From the NCBI GenBank assembly GCA_946405135.1, contig CAMJGD010000001.1:434001-498000 (forward strand): a stretch of DNA of 64,000 bases, read 5' to 3'. Source of the DNA: an uncultured Clostridiaceae bacterium. GTDB taxonomy: Bacteria > Bacillota > Clostridia > Clostridiales > Clostridiaceae. This document shows positions 51,466-60,761 of the stretch, in pieces. The notes under the pieces are model-generated. The model was not told the origin of the DNA. It made no database searches and saw nothing but the letters and a program-made list of their open reading frames with translations. Made by a program: the position numbers and the translations under genes. Each line of letters begins with the position of its first letter. The stretch's first letter is position 1.

Positions 51466-53694
51466 TTACATTTTGGGAAACTCTATAACCACTTTAAACA
51501 AGTCTCCATCTATATTTATATGAAACTTTCCTTTTTGAAGTTCCATAACACTTTTGGATATAGCAAGCCCTAATCCTGATCCTTCTGTATGTCTTGACTT
51601 ATCTCCCCTTTTGAATCTTTCCAATATTTCATCTTCACTATAGTCTATCTCATAAGCAGATATATTCTTTAATGTAAGTACTGCTTTATCTTCCATATCC
51701 TCTAGTTCTATATATACCCTTGTATTTTTCATAGAGTATTTAAGTATGTTAGTTATTTGATTTTCTAAAACTCTCCAAGTCTTCTTGCCATCAACCATAA
51801 CATATATTTTTTCTTTTGGTGCTTTAACCTTAAAATCTAAAGAGGACTCCTTTATCTTCTCATCAAATTCTACCAGTGACTGTTTCGTAAGTGCTACTAT
51901 ATCTACTTTTTCAATATTAAGTTCAAGCTCTCCACTGGCTGCCTTTGATGCCTCAAACAAATCCTCTATAAGTACCTTGAGCCTTTGAGCTTTTCTATCT
52001 AATATTTGAATATAATCTTTTCTTTCTTCAGAAGTTAAATCTTCATTTTTAAGCAAGTCTACATAATTTATTATGGAAGTCAGAGGCGTTTTCAAGTCAT
52101 GAGAAACATTGGTTATAAGTTCTGATTTCATTCTCTCACTTTTCATTTCATTAGATAGAGAGTTTTTTAATCCACTTTTTATATTGTTTATATTATGAGA
52201 TAAATCTTTTAATATCCCTGTTCCATTTTCATCTATTACATAATTCAAATCTCCATTACAGATTGTTGATGAACCAATAACTATTTTATTTAGATAAGTA
52301 GAATACTTAATGATATAAAAAATTGTAAAACCTATATATAAAAATATATACAAAATTGCAGATACACTTAAAACTCCGCTTCCTCTAATTTTATGAAAAG
52401 TTAAAAGTATAAATATGAATATAAAGGTAAGCAGTACAAAAGCTGCTATCTTAAATCCAGTAGACTTTATGATAAATGTTCCTTTTATATAAACTATAAT
52501 TTTATAAATTAGGCTTTTATTTTTTAATACTTCTAATGTGTTAGATTTTCTGTTTGCTTTAGTTAGCAAATTATACTGGAATAAAATTATATAATAACCA
52601 GTAACTAGAATAAAGGTAAGCAGTAAAACTTTGCTTAAATATAAACCTGTACTAAAATTATTAAAAGCCCATATATACAAAATTAGTACCCACAATAACC
52701 AAAGTATAACTTTTGCTTCAATCCATAATTTATCATAAACTCTTTCTATAATACTGCTATTTATGTCTTTTTTATATTTTGCTAGATATATTATACACAA
52801 CAGCATAAGTACTATTGCTACCATCTCTCCAATTATCAGCTTTTTAAAATTACTTTTTTTAATATCGAAATCTGTTTTTCTCAGTGATATTTCATCGCCT
52901 TTTAGATAATCCTTAGAAACAAAATAGGCTGCCTTTGCATTATTATCATTTATCTTTTGAAAAAAGCTGTAATATCTTTTGTTAAACTCTTCAAGTTCCT
53001 CTTTTGATAGATTTGTATCTACTTTTTCAGCTAGGTTCCCTTTTTCATCAAAATCCACTATTATATAAAAATCACTTTTTTCTTTTAACTTATTTATGCT
53101 GTTTTCATTTATATCTTCTTCAATATTAGTTCTCACTTCTTTAGTTTTGTTATTAGTAATAATATAATTTATATTGGGTAAATTTTTTATAGCACTTGAA
53201 TTTCCCATAAATGTTCTATTTGCATTATCTATTAGCTGCTTTTTCAATTCATTTTTGTCTATAATAAATTCTTTTTTTATTTCATCCAGCTGTCTATTTT
53301 TATCTTTTAAAATATTATTAAGCCTCTCATTATCATTATCCTGCTTTGCCATTTCAATTTCAGGGTTAAATTGATTATCTACATCTTTAGCAGCATTATT
53401 ATACAAAAAAATATTTTCATTTAATATATTTTCAATTTCATCTTCCGATATCCATGAAAGCTTTGATATCTCATCTTTATTTTTATAAAATATAAAGTTT
53501 TCAATAGCTGCTCTGTTAAAGTCATTTAAAATAATTTCAAAATCCTTTGTAGCATAAAAATTTTGTTGTTTTACACCCATGTAATAACTATTAGCCATAT
53601 TCTTTCCTAAAACTATTCCTGCTATAATGCTTACTGTCAATATAATAACCACTATAAATCTTAATACTTTACTGTTTTTCAATTTTATAACCAA
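51466..53694 (-). CDS. Membrane sensor histidine kinase
   Basis: 742 residues. N-terminal membrane helix (~12-30), a ~250-residue extracellular, Lys/Asn-rich sensor region, then a cluster of membrane helices (~285-305, 325-345, 352-375, 410-430, 440-465). A HAMP-like stretch is followed by HisKA with His532 (ITNVSHDLKTPLTSI). The HATPase has VLENQITNILKYS (N box) and HTEGSGLGLAISKSVM (G box). Translation starts at TTG inside the response-regulator gene (26-bp overlap; SD AGGTGG). The family resembles cell-envelope sensing kinases; signal unknown. Confidence 0.93.
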   Translation of the reverse strand: MVIKLKNSKVLRFIVVIILTVSIIAGIVLGKNMANSYYMGVKQQNFYATKDFEIILNDFNRAAIENFIFYKNKDEISKLSWISEDEIENILNENIFLYNNAAKDVDNQFNPEIEMAKQDNDNERLNNILKDKNRQLDEIKKEFIIDKNELKKQLIDNANRTFMGNSSAIKNLPNINYIITNNKTKEVRTNIEEDINENSINKLKEKSDFYIIVDFDEKGNLAEKVDTNLSKEELEEFNKRYYSFFQKINDNNAKAAYFVSKDYLKGDEISLRKTDFDIKKSNFKKLIIGEMVAIVLMLLCIIYLAKYKKDINSSIIERVYDKLWIEAKVILWLLWVLILYIWAFNNFSTGLYLSKVLLLTFILVTGYYIILFQYNLLTKANRKSNTLEVLKNKSLIYKIIVYIKGTFIIKSTGFKIAAFVLLTFIFIFILLTFHKIRGSGVLSVSAILYIFLYIGFTIFYIIKYSTYLNKIVIGSSTICNGDLNYVIDENGTGILKDLSHNINNIKSGLKNSLSNEMKSERMKSELITNVSHDLKTPLTSIINYVDLLKNEDLTSEERKDYIQILDRKAQRLKVLIEDLFEASKAASGELELNIEKVDIVALTKQSLVEFDEKIKESSLDFKVKAPKEKIYVMVDGKKTWRVLENQITNILKYSMKNTRVYIELEDMEDKAVLTLKNISAYEIDYSEDEILERFKRGDKSRHTEGSGLGLAISKSVMELQKGKFHINIDGDLFKVVIEFPKM

Positions 53695-54364
53695 GTCCCC
53701 ACACCACCTTTAAATATCTAGGCTCTTTTGGATTTATTTCAATCTTTTCTCTTATTCTTCTAACATGAACCATTACAGTATCTGTGCTGTAGGAAGGTTC
53801 ATTCCACACTATTTCATATATTTCTTCCACAGAAAATACTCTTCCTGGATTTTTCATGAGTAGCTTTAATACCTTATATTCTATGGGAGTTACTTTAACA
53901 ATTTGTCCATCAACTTTTAATTCTTTAGTTACCTCATTTATGGAAAGCCCCCCTACTTTTATAATTTCTTTTTTGAATCCAGTATAATTGCCTAAGTCCA
54001 CATATCTTCTAAGCTGTGATTTTACCCTTGCTATAAGTTCTAAAGGATTAAATGGTTTTGTAATATAGTCATCAGCTCCCATATTAAGTCCTAAAACTTT
54101 ATCGGTATCTTCTGATTTAGCAGATAACATTATTATAGGAATATTTTTTTCCTCTCGTATTTTCATAGTTGTTCTCATTCCATCCATTCCTGGCATCATT
54201 ATATCCATTATAATAAGATGTATATCTTCAGATTTTAATATATCCAAAGCCTCAAAACCATCATAAGCCTTAAATACAGTCATTCCTTCATTTTTAAGAT
54301 AAATCTCTATAGCATCAGTTATTTCCTTTTCATCATCTACTACCATCACATTGTATTGTTCCAT
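53669..54364 (-). CDS. OmpR-family response regulator
   Basis: 231 residues: receiver domain with phospho-acceptor D54 (IIMDIMMPGMDG), Ser/Thr in LSAKSED and Lys in ITKPFNPLE, then a winged-helix DNA-binding domain (~130-230; VTPIEYKVLKLLMKNPGRVF, VMVHVRRIREKI, VWGLGYKIEKQ). Partner of the overlapping kinase downstream. Targets unknown; the divergent intergenic region has no obvious repeat for it. Confidence 0.96.
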   Translation of the reverse strand: MEQYNVMVVDDEKEITDAIEIYLKNEGMTVFKAYDGFEALDILKSEDIHLIIMDIMMPGMDGMRTTMKIREEKNIPIIMLSAKSEDTDKVLGLNMGADDYITKPFNPLELIARVKSQLRRYVDLGNYTGFKKEIIKVGGLSINEVTKELKVDGQIVKVTPIEYKVLKLLMKNPGRVFSVEEIYEIVWNEPSYSTDTVMVHVRRIREKIEINPKEPRYLKVVWGLGYKIEKQ

Positions 54365-54490
54365 GTAAACCGCCCCTTTCCAGTACTCCTAATATTATAT
54401 CATCTCCTTTTCCTGCTTTTCTATATTATATTGTACAATCTAAATCTTACAAAATAGCCTTTCTATTTCTTACAAATTTATTAAAAATTT

Positions 54491-54538
54491 AGAGAGTGTA
54501 AGCAAACTTGAATCTATACAAATCTACTTACACTCTCT
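54491..54538 (-). terminator. Terminator after the DUF5667 gene
   Basis: AGAGAGTGTAAG / CTTACACTCTCT, a perfect 12-bp stem with a 24-base loop, followed on the minus strand by AAATTTTTAATAA. It lies about 70 bp after the stop at 54609. T-run is modest. Confidence 0.65.
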
Positions 54539-54608
54539 TATAATATCTATAATATTAATATTAATATTAATTTAAATTTTTCTATAATGCTTGTACTTTT
54601 TATCTTCG

Positions 54609-55790
54609 CTATTTTTTATTCTTTACTTTCTTCACTGGCTTTTCTTTTTCTTTACTGCTTTGGTTTTGATTTTCTTTTTCCTTGTTTTCTTTAGCTTCAT
54701 TGCTATTAGCTTTTTCATCGCTATTCTTATCTTCTTTTATTGATTTTTTAGATTCTTCTTTTTCTTCTTTTTTTATACTTTTTTCACTCTTCTTTTCTTC
54801 AGATTTATCTAAAGCATTTGAAAATTTATTCTGATTGTCTGACTTTTTTTCAATTTCAGTATTTTCTTTTTTTGATGCTGAATTCTTATCTTTATTAGTT
54901 TTTTCTTCGTCTTTTATATTTTCTTTTGTTTTCTCTTCAACTTTTATTGTAGATTCTTCATTTTTATTATCTTCACCTTTTGTCTCTTTCTTTTGAACAT
55001 CTTTATTTTCATCTTTCTTGTTCTCGTCGTCTTTTTTATTATCTTCTGAGTTATTTGAAGCTTTTTTTCTTGTTTCATTCTTAACTTCAACTGCCTCTTT
55101 ATACTCTTGTTTCTTTGTATCCAAAGCGTCCTGTGCTTGTTTTAATTTTTCCTCTGCTAATTTTATTGCTTCTTCATCACTAGTTTTTTTTGCTTTTTCA
55201 TATTCTATTTTTAATTGTTGATAAGATTTCCTAGCTGCATTAAGTTCATGTCTTTTTTCTACAAACTGTCTTACTGCTTCCTTTTTTTCTTGCTGCATTT
55301 TAATTACTCTATCTAAATTTTCCTTTGCTTTTTCTGGCAAATTATCTTTTATACCATTAAGAAGCTCTATAGACTTTTCAGAAGTATTAAGTACTTCTTT
55401 TGCAATGTTTTCAACCTTTTCTATCTTTTTTTCATCATATTTTTCACTATCATCTAATTTTTCCGAAACTTCATCTAGTTTTTCATCTATTTTTTCCATG
55501 TTGCTTTTATATTCCTCAATACACTCTTCTGCCAGTTTATCCTCATCTTTTTCAGCCATCACTTGGCTTTCTCCTAGTCTTTCCTTTGAAACATCCAATA
55601 AAGTGTTAAGTTTGCTCTCATCTTTAAAAGATAAACTAGTTTTAATATCATCAAAAACTTTATCTATTGGATAAAGAAAACTATCAGGAGTTATTCCTGC
55701 TGCATCCTTAAAGTCTGCATTCTCTGCTGCAAATGAGTTTACACCTAAAGACAATACAAAACAAATTGTAAAAATTAAAGTTTTCTTCAT
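54609..55790 (-). CDS. Secreted DUF5667 protein with a charged low-complexity tail
   Basis: 393 residues. Signal peptide MKKTLIFTICFVLSLGVNSFA, cleavage after SFA. Residues ~25-150 contain a DUF5667-type helical domain (GITPDSFLYPIDKVFDDIKT), with long predicted helices to ~245. The last ~150 residues are almost all Lys, Glu, Asn, Ser and Asp, probably disordered and possibly wall-associated. Start ATG at 55790 (SD AGGAGG). Divergent from sigI-rsgI and preceded by a SigI-type promoter, so it is probably a SigI target. No catalytic motif. Confidence 0.85.
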   Translation of the reverse strand: MKKTLIFTICFVLSLGVNSFAAENADFKDAAGITPDSFLYPIDKVFDDIKTSLSFKDESKLNTLLDVSKERLGESQVMAEKDEDKLAEECIEEYKSNMEKIDEKLDEVSEKLDDSEKYDEKKIEKVENIAKEVLNTSEKSIELLNGIKDNLPEKAKENLDRVIKMQQEKKEAVRQFVEKRHELNAARKSYQQLKIEYEKAKKTSDEEAIKLAEEKLKQAQDALDTKKQEYKEAVEVKNETRKKASNNSEDNKKDDENKKDENKDVQKKETKGEDNKNEESTIKVEEKTKENIKDEEKTNKDKNSASKKENTEIEKKSDNQNKFSNALDKSEEKKSEKSIKKEEKEESKKSIKEDKNSDEKANSNEAKENKEKENQNQSSKEKEKPVKKVKNKK

Positions 55791-55826
55791 ATTATAAAAC
55801 CTCCTCAAAATCTTTTTATACTTTTA

Positions 55827-55855
55827 TACGAAAAATATGAAAAATTTATGGGGGT
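55827..55855 (-). promoter_or_regulatory. SigI-type promoter of the DUF5667 gene
   Basis: Minus strand ACCCCC (55855-55850), 19 bases, CGTA (55830-55827), then the SD and ATG within 40 bp. ACCCCC-like -35 and CGWA-like -10 elements are the reported signature of SigI promoters in Bacillus and Clostridium. C-runs are rare in this AT-rich window, which makes the match notable. Position upstream of a gene divergent from sigI supports it. Confidence 0.7.
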
Positions 55856-55863
55856 ATTAAGTT

Positions 55864-55914
55864 AAATTATATAAAATATTTTATATAATTTTGTATTAAA
55901 TATTTTATATAATT
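55864..55914. repeat. 28-bp AT palindrome plus partial repeat upstream of sigI
   Basis: 55864-55891 is a perfect palindrome of 28 bp with half-arm AAATTATATAAAAT. A 16-bp part of it, AATATTTTATATAATT (55875-55890), recurs at 55899-55914. They lie between the SigI-type promoter of the DUF5667 gene and the sigI start; a weak sigma-A-like promoter (TTGTAT-N17-TATGAT, 55891-55919) overlaps the second copy. AT-only sequence, so partly a composition effect, but 28 bp is long. Confidence 0.5.
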
Positions 55915-55980
55915 ATGATATATTAAACCTAATACTATTTTGATAAAGCATATTAACATGTTTTTTAGCGAGGTGAAAAA

Positions 55981-56667
55981 ATGGAGTTAGATCTGCTAAA
56001 AAGTTCTAACAGAGATGAATTTATAAAAAACAATTTAAATTTTATATATAAAATTTGCAATCAAATATGCAAAAGAAATTTAAGCACAGAAAATGACGAT
56101 GAATTTAGTATAGCAATGATAGCCTTTAATAAGGCTTGTGATTCTTATAATAACAATAAGGGAAATTTTTACTCCTATGCAGCAGTACTTATAAAAAATG
56201 CTCTTATTGATTTTTTTAGAGAATCTTCCAATACGCCAAATCTAGTTTTTAACAATGAAGATACTAGTTTTGATTATATAGACTACAAAACTTCTATGAA
56301 TGAATTTAATCTTCAAGTAGAAAATTTAATGCGGGCTGAAGAAATAAAAATGCTTACTGATGAACTTAATACATATAAAATAAGCTTTCTTGATTTAGTT
56401 AAATATTCTCCAAAACATATAGATACTAGGGACAAGCTTCTAAATATTGCTTTTAAGTGTAGTTCAGATACATACATAACACAGAGTTTAAAGCAAAAAA
56501 AACGGCTTCCCGTTAAGGAAGTTTGCATTTTAACAGGAAGTAATCGAAAATTAGTTGAAACCTGGAGAAAGTATATACTAGCTTTGATTCTAATTCTTTC
56601 CACTAAAGATTATCCTTATATAAAATCCTTCTTAAATATAGAAAAGGCTGGTGAAAATTATGACTAA
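55981..56667 (+). CDS. sigI: RNA polymerase sigma factor SigI
   Basis: 228-residue sigma-70 family factor of the SigI group. Region 2 includes ENDDEFSIAMIAFNKACDSY and NFYSYAAVLIKNALIDFFRE; the C-terminal domain specific to SigI has LPVKEVCILTGSNRKLVETW. SigI responds to heat in Bacillus and to extracellular polysaccharides in cellulolytic clostridia, through RsgI. Overlaps rsgI by 8 bp (ATGACTAA), implying translational coupling. SD GAGGTG. Confidence 0.93.
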   Translation: MELDLLKSSNRDEFIKNNLNFIYKICNQICKRNLSTENDDEFSIAMIAFNKACDSYNNNKGNFYSYAAVLIKNALIDFFRESSNTPNLVFNNEDTSFDYIDYKTSMNEFNLQVENLMRAEEIKMLTDELNTYKISFLDLVKYSPKHIDTRDKLLNIAFKCSSDTYITQSLKQKKRLPVKEVCILTGSNRKLVETWRKYILALILILSTKDYPYIKSFLNIEKAGENYD

Positions 56668-57631
56668 AAAAGGAGTAGTATTAGAAATAAAAGATAATAA
56701 AGCCTTTATAATGACCCCATCTGGAGAATTTTTATGCTTAAAAATTAATGATATCATACCTAAAATAGGCGAAGTATTTGAAGGTGAAATTATATCTGAC
56801 TTTAATAAAAACTATTCTAAAAGAAAAAAATTATTTCTTTTTGCTGCTTCTATTATATTTGCCCTAATTTTATCTGCTGGAACATTTATTTATATAACTC
56901 CTGTATCTGCAATAACAGTTAATATTAACCCTGAGATAAAGCTGGAAAGTAATCGTTGGAACAGGATAGTTAAAATTACCCCTCTCAATGAAGATGGGAA
57001 AAAACTATTAGAAAAAGTAAAAGTAAAAAACAAAAATTTAAATACTGCTATTATGGAAATAGTAAAGGAATGTAAAAAAGAAAATATAATTAATGATGAA
57101 TATATATCTTCTGGTAAGGCTGTACAAATTTATATTCAAGGAAACTATCCTAATAAATCAATTATTAACAATTTAGAAAAACAGCTAACCAATGAAGGAT
57201 TAAAAACAAAAATAATTGATTCAAAGGATAATGAAAAATCTACTGAAGATAAAAAAATTAATATTAATAATAAAAATAGTCTCGAAAAACCTTTAGAAGA
57301 TGAAAAAAAGAAACCTTCTAAACAGCCTGAAGATAAACAAAAGGAATATATTAAAGAAGATAACTCTAAAGACCATGTAAATTCAAAAGCGCCAATAACA
57401 GATAACCCCAATACTCCTTCTAATTTAAAGGACAAAAATGATAATAAAAAAGAAAATACTATTCAAAATAAGCAATATGATAAAACTTCTAAGCAAAACA
57501 ATGATAGTAATAAAAGTAATAATGATAATAATTCTAATTCCAAAAATGATAAAAAGGTACCTAATGCAAATAGTAGCGGCAATAATACTAAGTCAAAAAA
57601 TAATAATGATAAATCACAAAATAAAAGGTAG
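56660..57631 (+). CDS. rsgI: Anti-sigma-I factor RsgI with disordered outer tail
   Basis: 323 residues from the ATG at 56660. Cytoplasmic RsgI-N domain that binds SigI (residues ~2-45: KKGVVLEIKDNKAFIMTPSG), one membrane helix (~58-78), then the conserved external PVSAITVNINPEIKLESNRW. Its Asn-Pro (90-91) is the reported autocleavage site in this family. After a small domain (~95-165) comes a Lys/Asn/Ser-rich tail to the end. No carbohydrate-binding module or enzyme domain is visible, unlike the polysaccharide-sensing clostridial RsgIs. Its last codons lie in the terminator palindrome at 57618. Confidence 0.92.
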   Translation: MTKKGVVLEIKDNKAFIMTPSGEFLCLKINDIIPKIGEVFEGEIISDFNKNYSKRKKLFLFAASIIFALILSAGTFIYITPVSAITVNINPEIKLESNRWNRIVKITPLNEDGKKLLEKVKVKNKNLNTAIMEIVKECKKENIINDEYISSGKAVQIYIQGNYPNKSIINNLEKQLTNEGLKTKIIDSKDNEKSTEDKKININNKNSLEKPLEDEKKKPSKQPEDKQKEYIKEDNSKDHVNSKAPITDNPNTPSNLKDKNDNKKENTIQNKQYDKTSKQNNDSNKSNNDNNSNSKNDKKVPNANSSGNNTKSKNNNDKSQNKR

Positions 57632-57656
57632 AGAAATTATAGTCTCTACCTTTTAT
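57618..57656. terminator. Terminator palindrome, copy 1 (after rsgI)
   Basis: AAAATAAAAGGTAGAGA, a central ATTATAG, TCTCTACCTTTTAT. It contains the rsgI stop codon (AAT AAA AGG TAG) and serves both rsgI and the convergent ABC gene at 57675. A near-identical copy at 61103-61143 closes the WG-repeat gene on the opposite strand. Confidence 0.9.
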
Positions 57657-57674
57657 AATATAGGTTTAATCCTT

Positions 57675-58352
57675 TTAGGTATCAGCTACTATACGTCCGT
57701 CTTTTAAGGTTAATACACGATTACAATAACTAGAAACTTTTGGATCATGGGTAACAATTATTACTGTCTTATTATATGTCTTATTTATATTAACTAAAAG
57801 GTTCATTATATCTTCTCCAGTATTTTGATCTAAAGAACCTGTAGGTTCATCCGCTAATATGATTTCAGGGTTGTTGACTATAGCTCTTGCAATGGCTACT
57901 CTTTGCTGCTGCCCACCAGACAGTTGAGAAGGCTTTTTATTAATAATATCACCAAGGCCAACATTTCTTAAAGTTTCAGCAGATAAAGTTTTTCTTTTTC
58001 TATAAGGAATATTGGCATACATTAGTGGCAAAGATACATTATCTACTATAGAATATTCCTTAATTAATGCGAAATATTGGAATACAAAACCTATATATTT
58101 ATTTCTTACTTTCCAAAGTTCATAACTAGGAATTTGTGATATTTTATTCTCATCAAGAATATACTCTCCTTCAGAAAAGTTATCCATACATCCTAATATA
58201 TTTAGAAGAGTGCTTTTCCCAGCACCAGATGGGCCCATAACTGCTACCATTTCTCCCTTTTCTATATTTAAATCCACCTTATATAAAGCTGATAAATTGG
58301 TTTGTCCATCTTTATATATTTTGCTTATACCTTCTAATTGGATAAGTGCCAT
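57675..58352 (-). CDS. ABC transporter ATP-binding protein (MacB/LolD type)
   Basis: 225-residue ATPase: Walker A GPSGAGKSTLLNILG, Q-loop IGFVFQYFALIKEYS (Q-loop Gln present), signature LSGGQQQRVAIARAIV, Walker B IILADEPTGSLDQN and switch TVIIVTHDPKVSSYC. MacB-type ATPases power FtsX-like permeases for peptide or lipid extrusion, or mechanotransmission. Its start overlaps the second permease's stop by one base. Last gene of the three-gene cassette. Confidence 0.95.
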   Translation of the reverse strand: MALIQLEGISKIYKDGQTNLSALYKVDLNIEKGEMVAVMGPSGAGKSTLLNILGCMDNFSEGEYILDENKISQIPSYELWKVRNKYIGFVFQYFALIKEYSIVDNVSLPLMYANIPYRKRKTLSAETLRNVGLGDIINKKPSQLSGGQQQRVAIARAIVNNPEIILADEPTGSLDQNTGEDIMNLLVNINKTYNKTVIIVTHDPKVSSYCNRVLTLKDGRIVADT

Positions 58353-59641
58353 TATTCAACACCTCCTATTAAATCTTTAGGTGATAATTTTCTCATTTTT
58401 AAAATTGGAAGTACGCATGTTATTATACAAGTTATAAATGCAAAAATAAAATACAATATAATTACAGGTATAGATATTTTAAATCCTCTTGGAAACACAG
58501 AAGTACTATTCGTATATCCCTTCATATTATATTTTTTATAATAAATTAGTATACTTAATGTTGATGAAATAAGAAATAACAATATATTTTCTACTACTAC
58601 AAGATTAATTACTTTTTTCATGCTTCCACCACAAGCAAACCTTATCCCAAATTCTCTTTTTCTTCTGCTTATATAATTAACCATAGTAAATATTATAGAT
58701 ATAGAAGAAAATATTATAATAATTATGGCCAATGCCAAGATATGAAAAATATTTTCATTCATATAGGAAATATCATCTTCCACTACTTTATATATTTCTT
58801 TACAATCTATATCAATATTAAGTTCTTTTGCCTTAGCATTTATATCCTTCATAACTTTACTGCTGGCATCTTTATTTTTAGGCTTTATTATGGTACTTCC
58901 AAAACATAAATATCTCATTATATTATCTGATTCTTCTTCAAGACTTAAAGGATATATTATAAGCATATCTGTTTCTCTAAGATCTTCTACAGTCTCTCCT
59001 GTAGAACCAAGAAATTTATATTTTTCAGGAAGAAAACCTTTTACTCTATATTTTTGAGAATTATTTAGATATATACTATCATTCATAGAATAGAATTCCT
59101 TAAATCCCGCTCCTAATAAAACTCCCTTTTCTTCACTATTTTTTTTACTAAAATCAGCTGATGAAAGTCCCTTCCCTTGTTCTATTGGTATATTAAAAAA
59201 GTTATAAGAATTCTCATTTATTGCTATACATTCTATACATAATTTGCTTTCACTGTATTTACCATTATAAAAAAAGTTTAATTTATTATTTAATTTATCA
59301 TAGTCCAAATTTTTGTCTTTTTCAACAATCCTGAACATGTAAGGCACATAGTTCCCAAAGTCCTCTACATATGGGTTAGACTTTATAAAGTTCATCAATT
59401 CATCTATTTTATTTATAGAAGAATTGATGGCTTTTTCACTAGGTAAAACCTGTTTAGGGTTTATGTATAAATTATTTATATCTATACTATTAGTTATATT
59501 CCTTTTAAACTCTACATTATTATTTTTTATTAAAATCCACTCAATTATAGAATAAAAAGCCATAGATAGTTGTAGTATTAGCAGAATAAATATAATTTTT
59601 TTACTTAATAACATTTTAAACGCTTCTCTAACGGTATCCAT
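58352..59641 (-). CDS. FtsX-like ABC permease (second)
   Basis: 429 residues, MacB/FtsX topology: one N-terminal helix (~13-30), a large external domain (~35-295, Asn/Lys/Asp-rich), then three C-terminal helices (~300-322, 342-362, 390-415) with SRRKREFGIRFACGGSMKKV at the cytoplasmic coupling site. This FtsX motif contacts the ATPase. Substrate unknown. Pairs with the first permease 10 bp upstream to give a hetero-dimer. Confidence 0.9.
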   Translation of the reverse strand: MDTVREAFKMLLSKKIIFILLILQLSMAFYSIIEWILIKNNNVEFKRNITNSIDINNLYINPKQVLPSEKAINSSINKIDELMNFIKSNPYVEDFGNYVPYMFRIVEKDKNLDYDKLNNKLNFFYNGKYSESKLCIECIAINENSYNFFNIPIEQGKGLSSADFSKKNSEEKGVLLGAGFKEFYSMNDSIYLNNSQKYRVKGFLPEKYKFLGSTGETVEDLRETDMLIIYPLSLEEESDNIMRYLCFGSTIIKPKNKDASSKVMKDINAKAKELNIDIDCKEIYKVVEDDISYMNENIFHILALAIIIIIFSSISIIFTMVNYISRRKREFGIRFACGGSMKKVINLVVVENILLFLISSTLSILIYYKKYNMKGYTNSTSVFPRGFKISIPVIILYFIFAFITCIITCVLPILKMRKLSPKDLIGGVE

Positions 59642-59651
59642 ACATATACTC

Positions 59652-60761
59652 CTATTCTTTTAATATTGTAACTATTTTTGTCCTTAATACTAGAGCTGTA
59701 GAAATCGCAGTAATTATCATAATCGTTAACATAAGTAATATAAAAGTTAAAATCATATTTATAGGATTTAAACTAAGTTTAGTGGGAAAAAATACATTAT
59801 AGCGACTTAAAAATATAGGATATAACATGATAGAAATTAAAAAACATATTAAATACAATTCTATCATTTCTGTGAGTATCATTTTATATATTTTATTATT
59901 ACTAGCCCCCAGTGCTGACCTTAATGCTATTTCTTTTTTTCTATCTTCAATCAAAAAATAAATTGCTATAAATATACTTATAAAACATATAGCCCATATT
60001 TTTATTACAAATTTTAATGTTACTTTATTTCTGTACATGAAAATGCTTAATAGATTAGGGGATTTGTCTTCTTTCACAGAGTATTCTGCATCCTTATACT
60101 TATTTATACAATTAATGATGGATTGAACTTGCTCTGAACTTATGACATTACTACTGCTTATTCTAACTTTTAAGAAATTGCTTTCCAGCAAAGATTTTTT
60201 TAAGTCTTCAGGCATTATTTCTATAGGAAGGATAATAGTATTATCCTGCTTTGAATAATAGTTCTTTCTCCCTAATATGCCAGCAACCCAGTATTCCGTA
60301 TTCATTATAGTTATAAATTTTTCTCCGCCTTTATCATAGGTAAACTGTTTAAGATTTTTCCCTATAATTATTCCATTTTTTTTGATAAGCTCCTGATTTT
60401 TATATAGCTTGCCTTCCTCCATTGGATATTTATATGCACTATCTGACACTAATATTTTTGCTGTAGATCTTTTATCTTCTACAGAAACTCCTATATCATT
60501 TAAATATATTTCACAACCTTGAAATACTTTAATATTCTCCAATATCTCCTTTGAATGAGAATTTTCCTTATAGAGTATATCTATGTCAATCAAATATTTT
60601 TCCATACTATCATCCTTAGATGAATAAAACCCCTCTTGCATATCATTTATTCCAAAGAGAAAAAAAACTATGGATATAGTGAATCCTAGCATTAATAATA
60701 ATGTAGCTTCTTTTCTACTGTTCAACATTTTTAAAGTGTTAACTATATTTTTTATGAACAA
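59652..60761 (-). CDS. FtsX-like ABC permease (first)
   Basis: 369 residues with the same topology: an N-terminal helix (~20-38), an external domain (~45-245), and three C-terminal helices (~250-270, 298-320, 330-360). The coupling motif is DRKKEIALRSALGASNNKIY, typical of FtsX/MacB. Start TTG at 60761 with SD AAAGGA; an ATG 11 codons in (MLNSRKEATLLLM) would lose the family's N-terminal segment. First gene of the cassette, downstream of a palindrome-rich region. Confidence 0.88.
   Translation of the reverse strand: MFIKNIVNTLKMLNSRKEATLLLMLGFTISIVFFLFGINDMQEGFYSSKDDSMEKYLIDIDILYKENSHSKEILENIKVFQGCEIYLNDIGVSVEDKRSTAKILVSDSAYKYPMEEGKLYKNQELIKKNGIIIGKNLKQFTYDKGGEKFITIMNTEYWVAGILGRKNYYSKQDNTIILPIEIMPEDLKKSLLESNFLKVRISSSNVISSEQVQSIINCINKYKDAEYSVKEDKSPNLLSIFMYRNKVTLKFVIKIWAICFISIFIAIYFLIEDRKKEIALRSALGASNNKIYKMILTEMIELYLICFLISIMLYPIFLSRYNVFFPTKLSLNPINMILTFILLMLTIMIITAISTALVLRTKIVTILKE

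Noticed and set aside
53669-53694. Frameshift joining response regulator and kinase
   Set aside because: The 26-bp overlap is explained by a TTG start with its own SD (AGGTGG) inside the regulator gene, and both proteins are full length.
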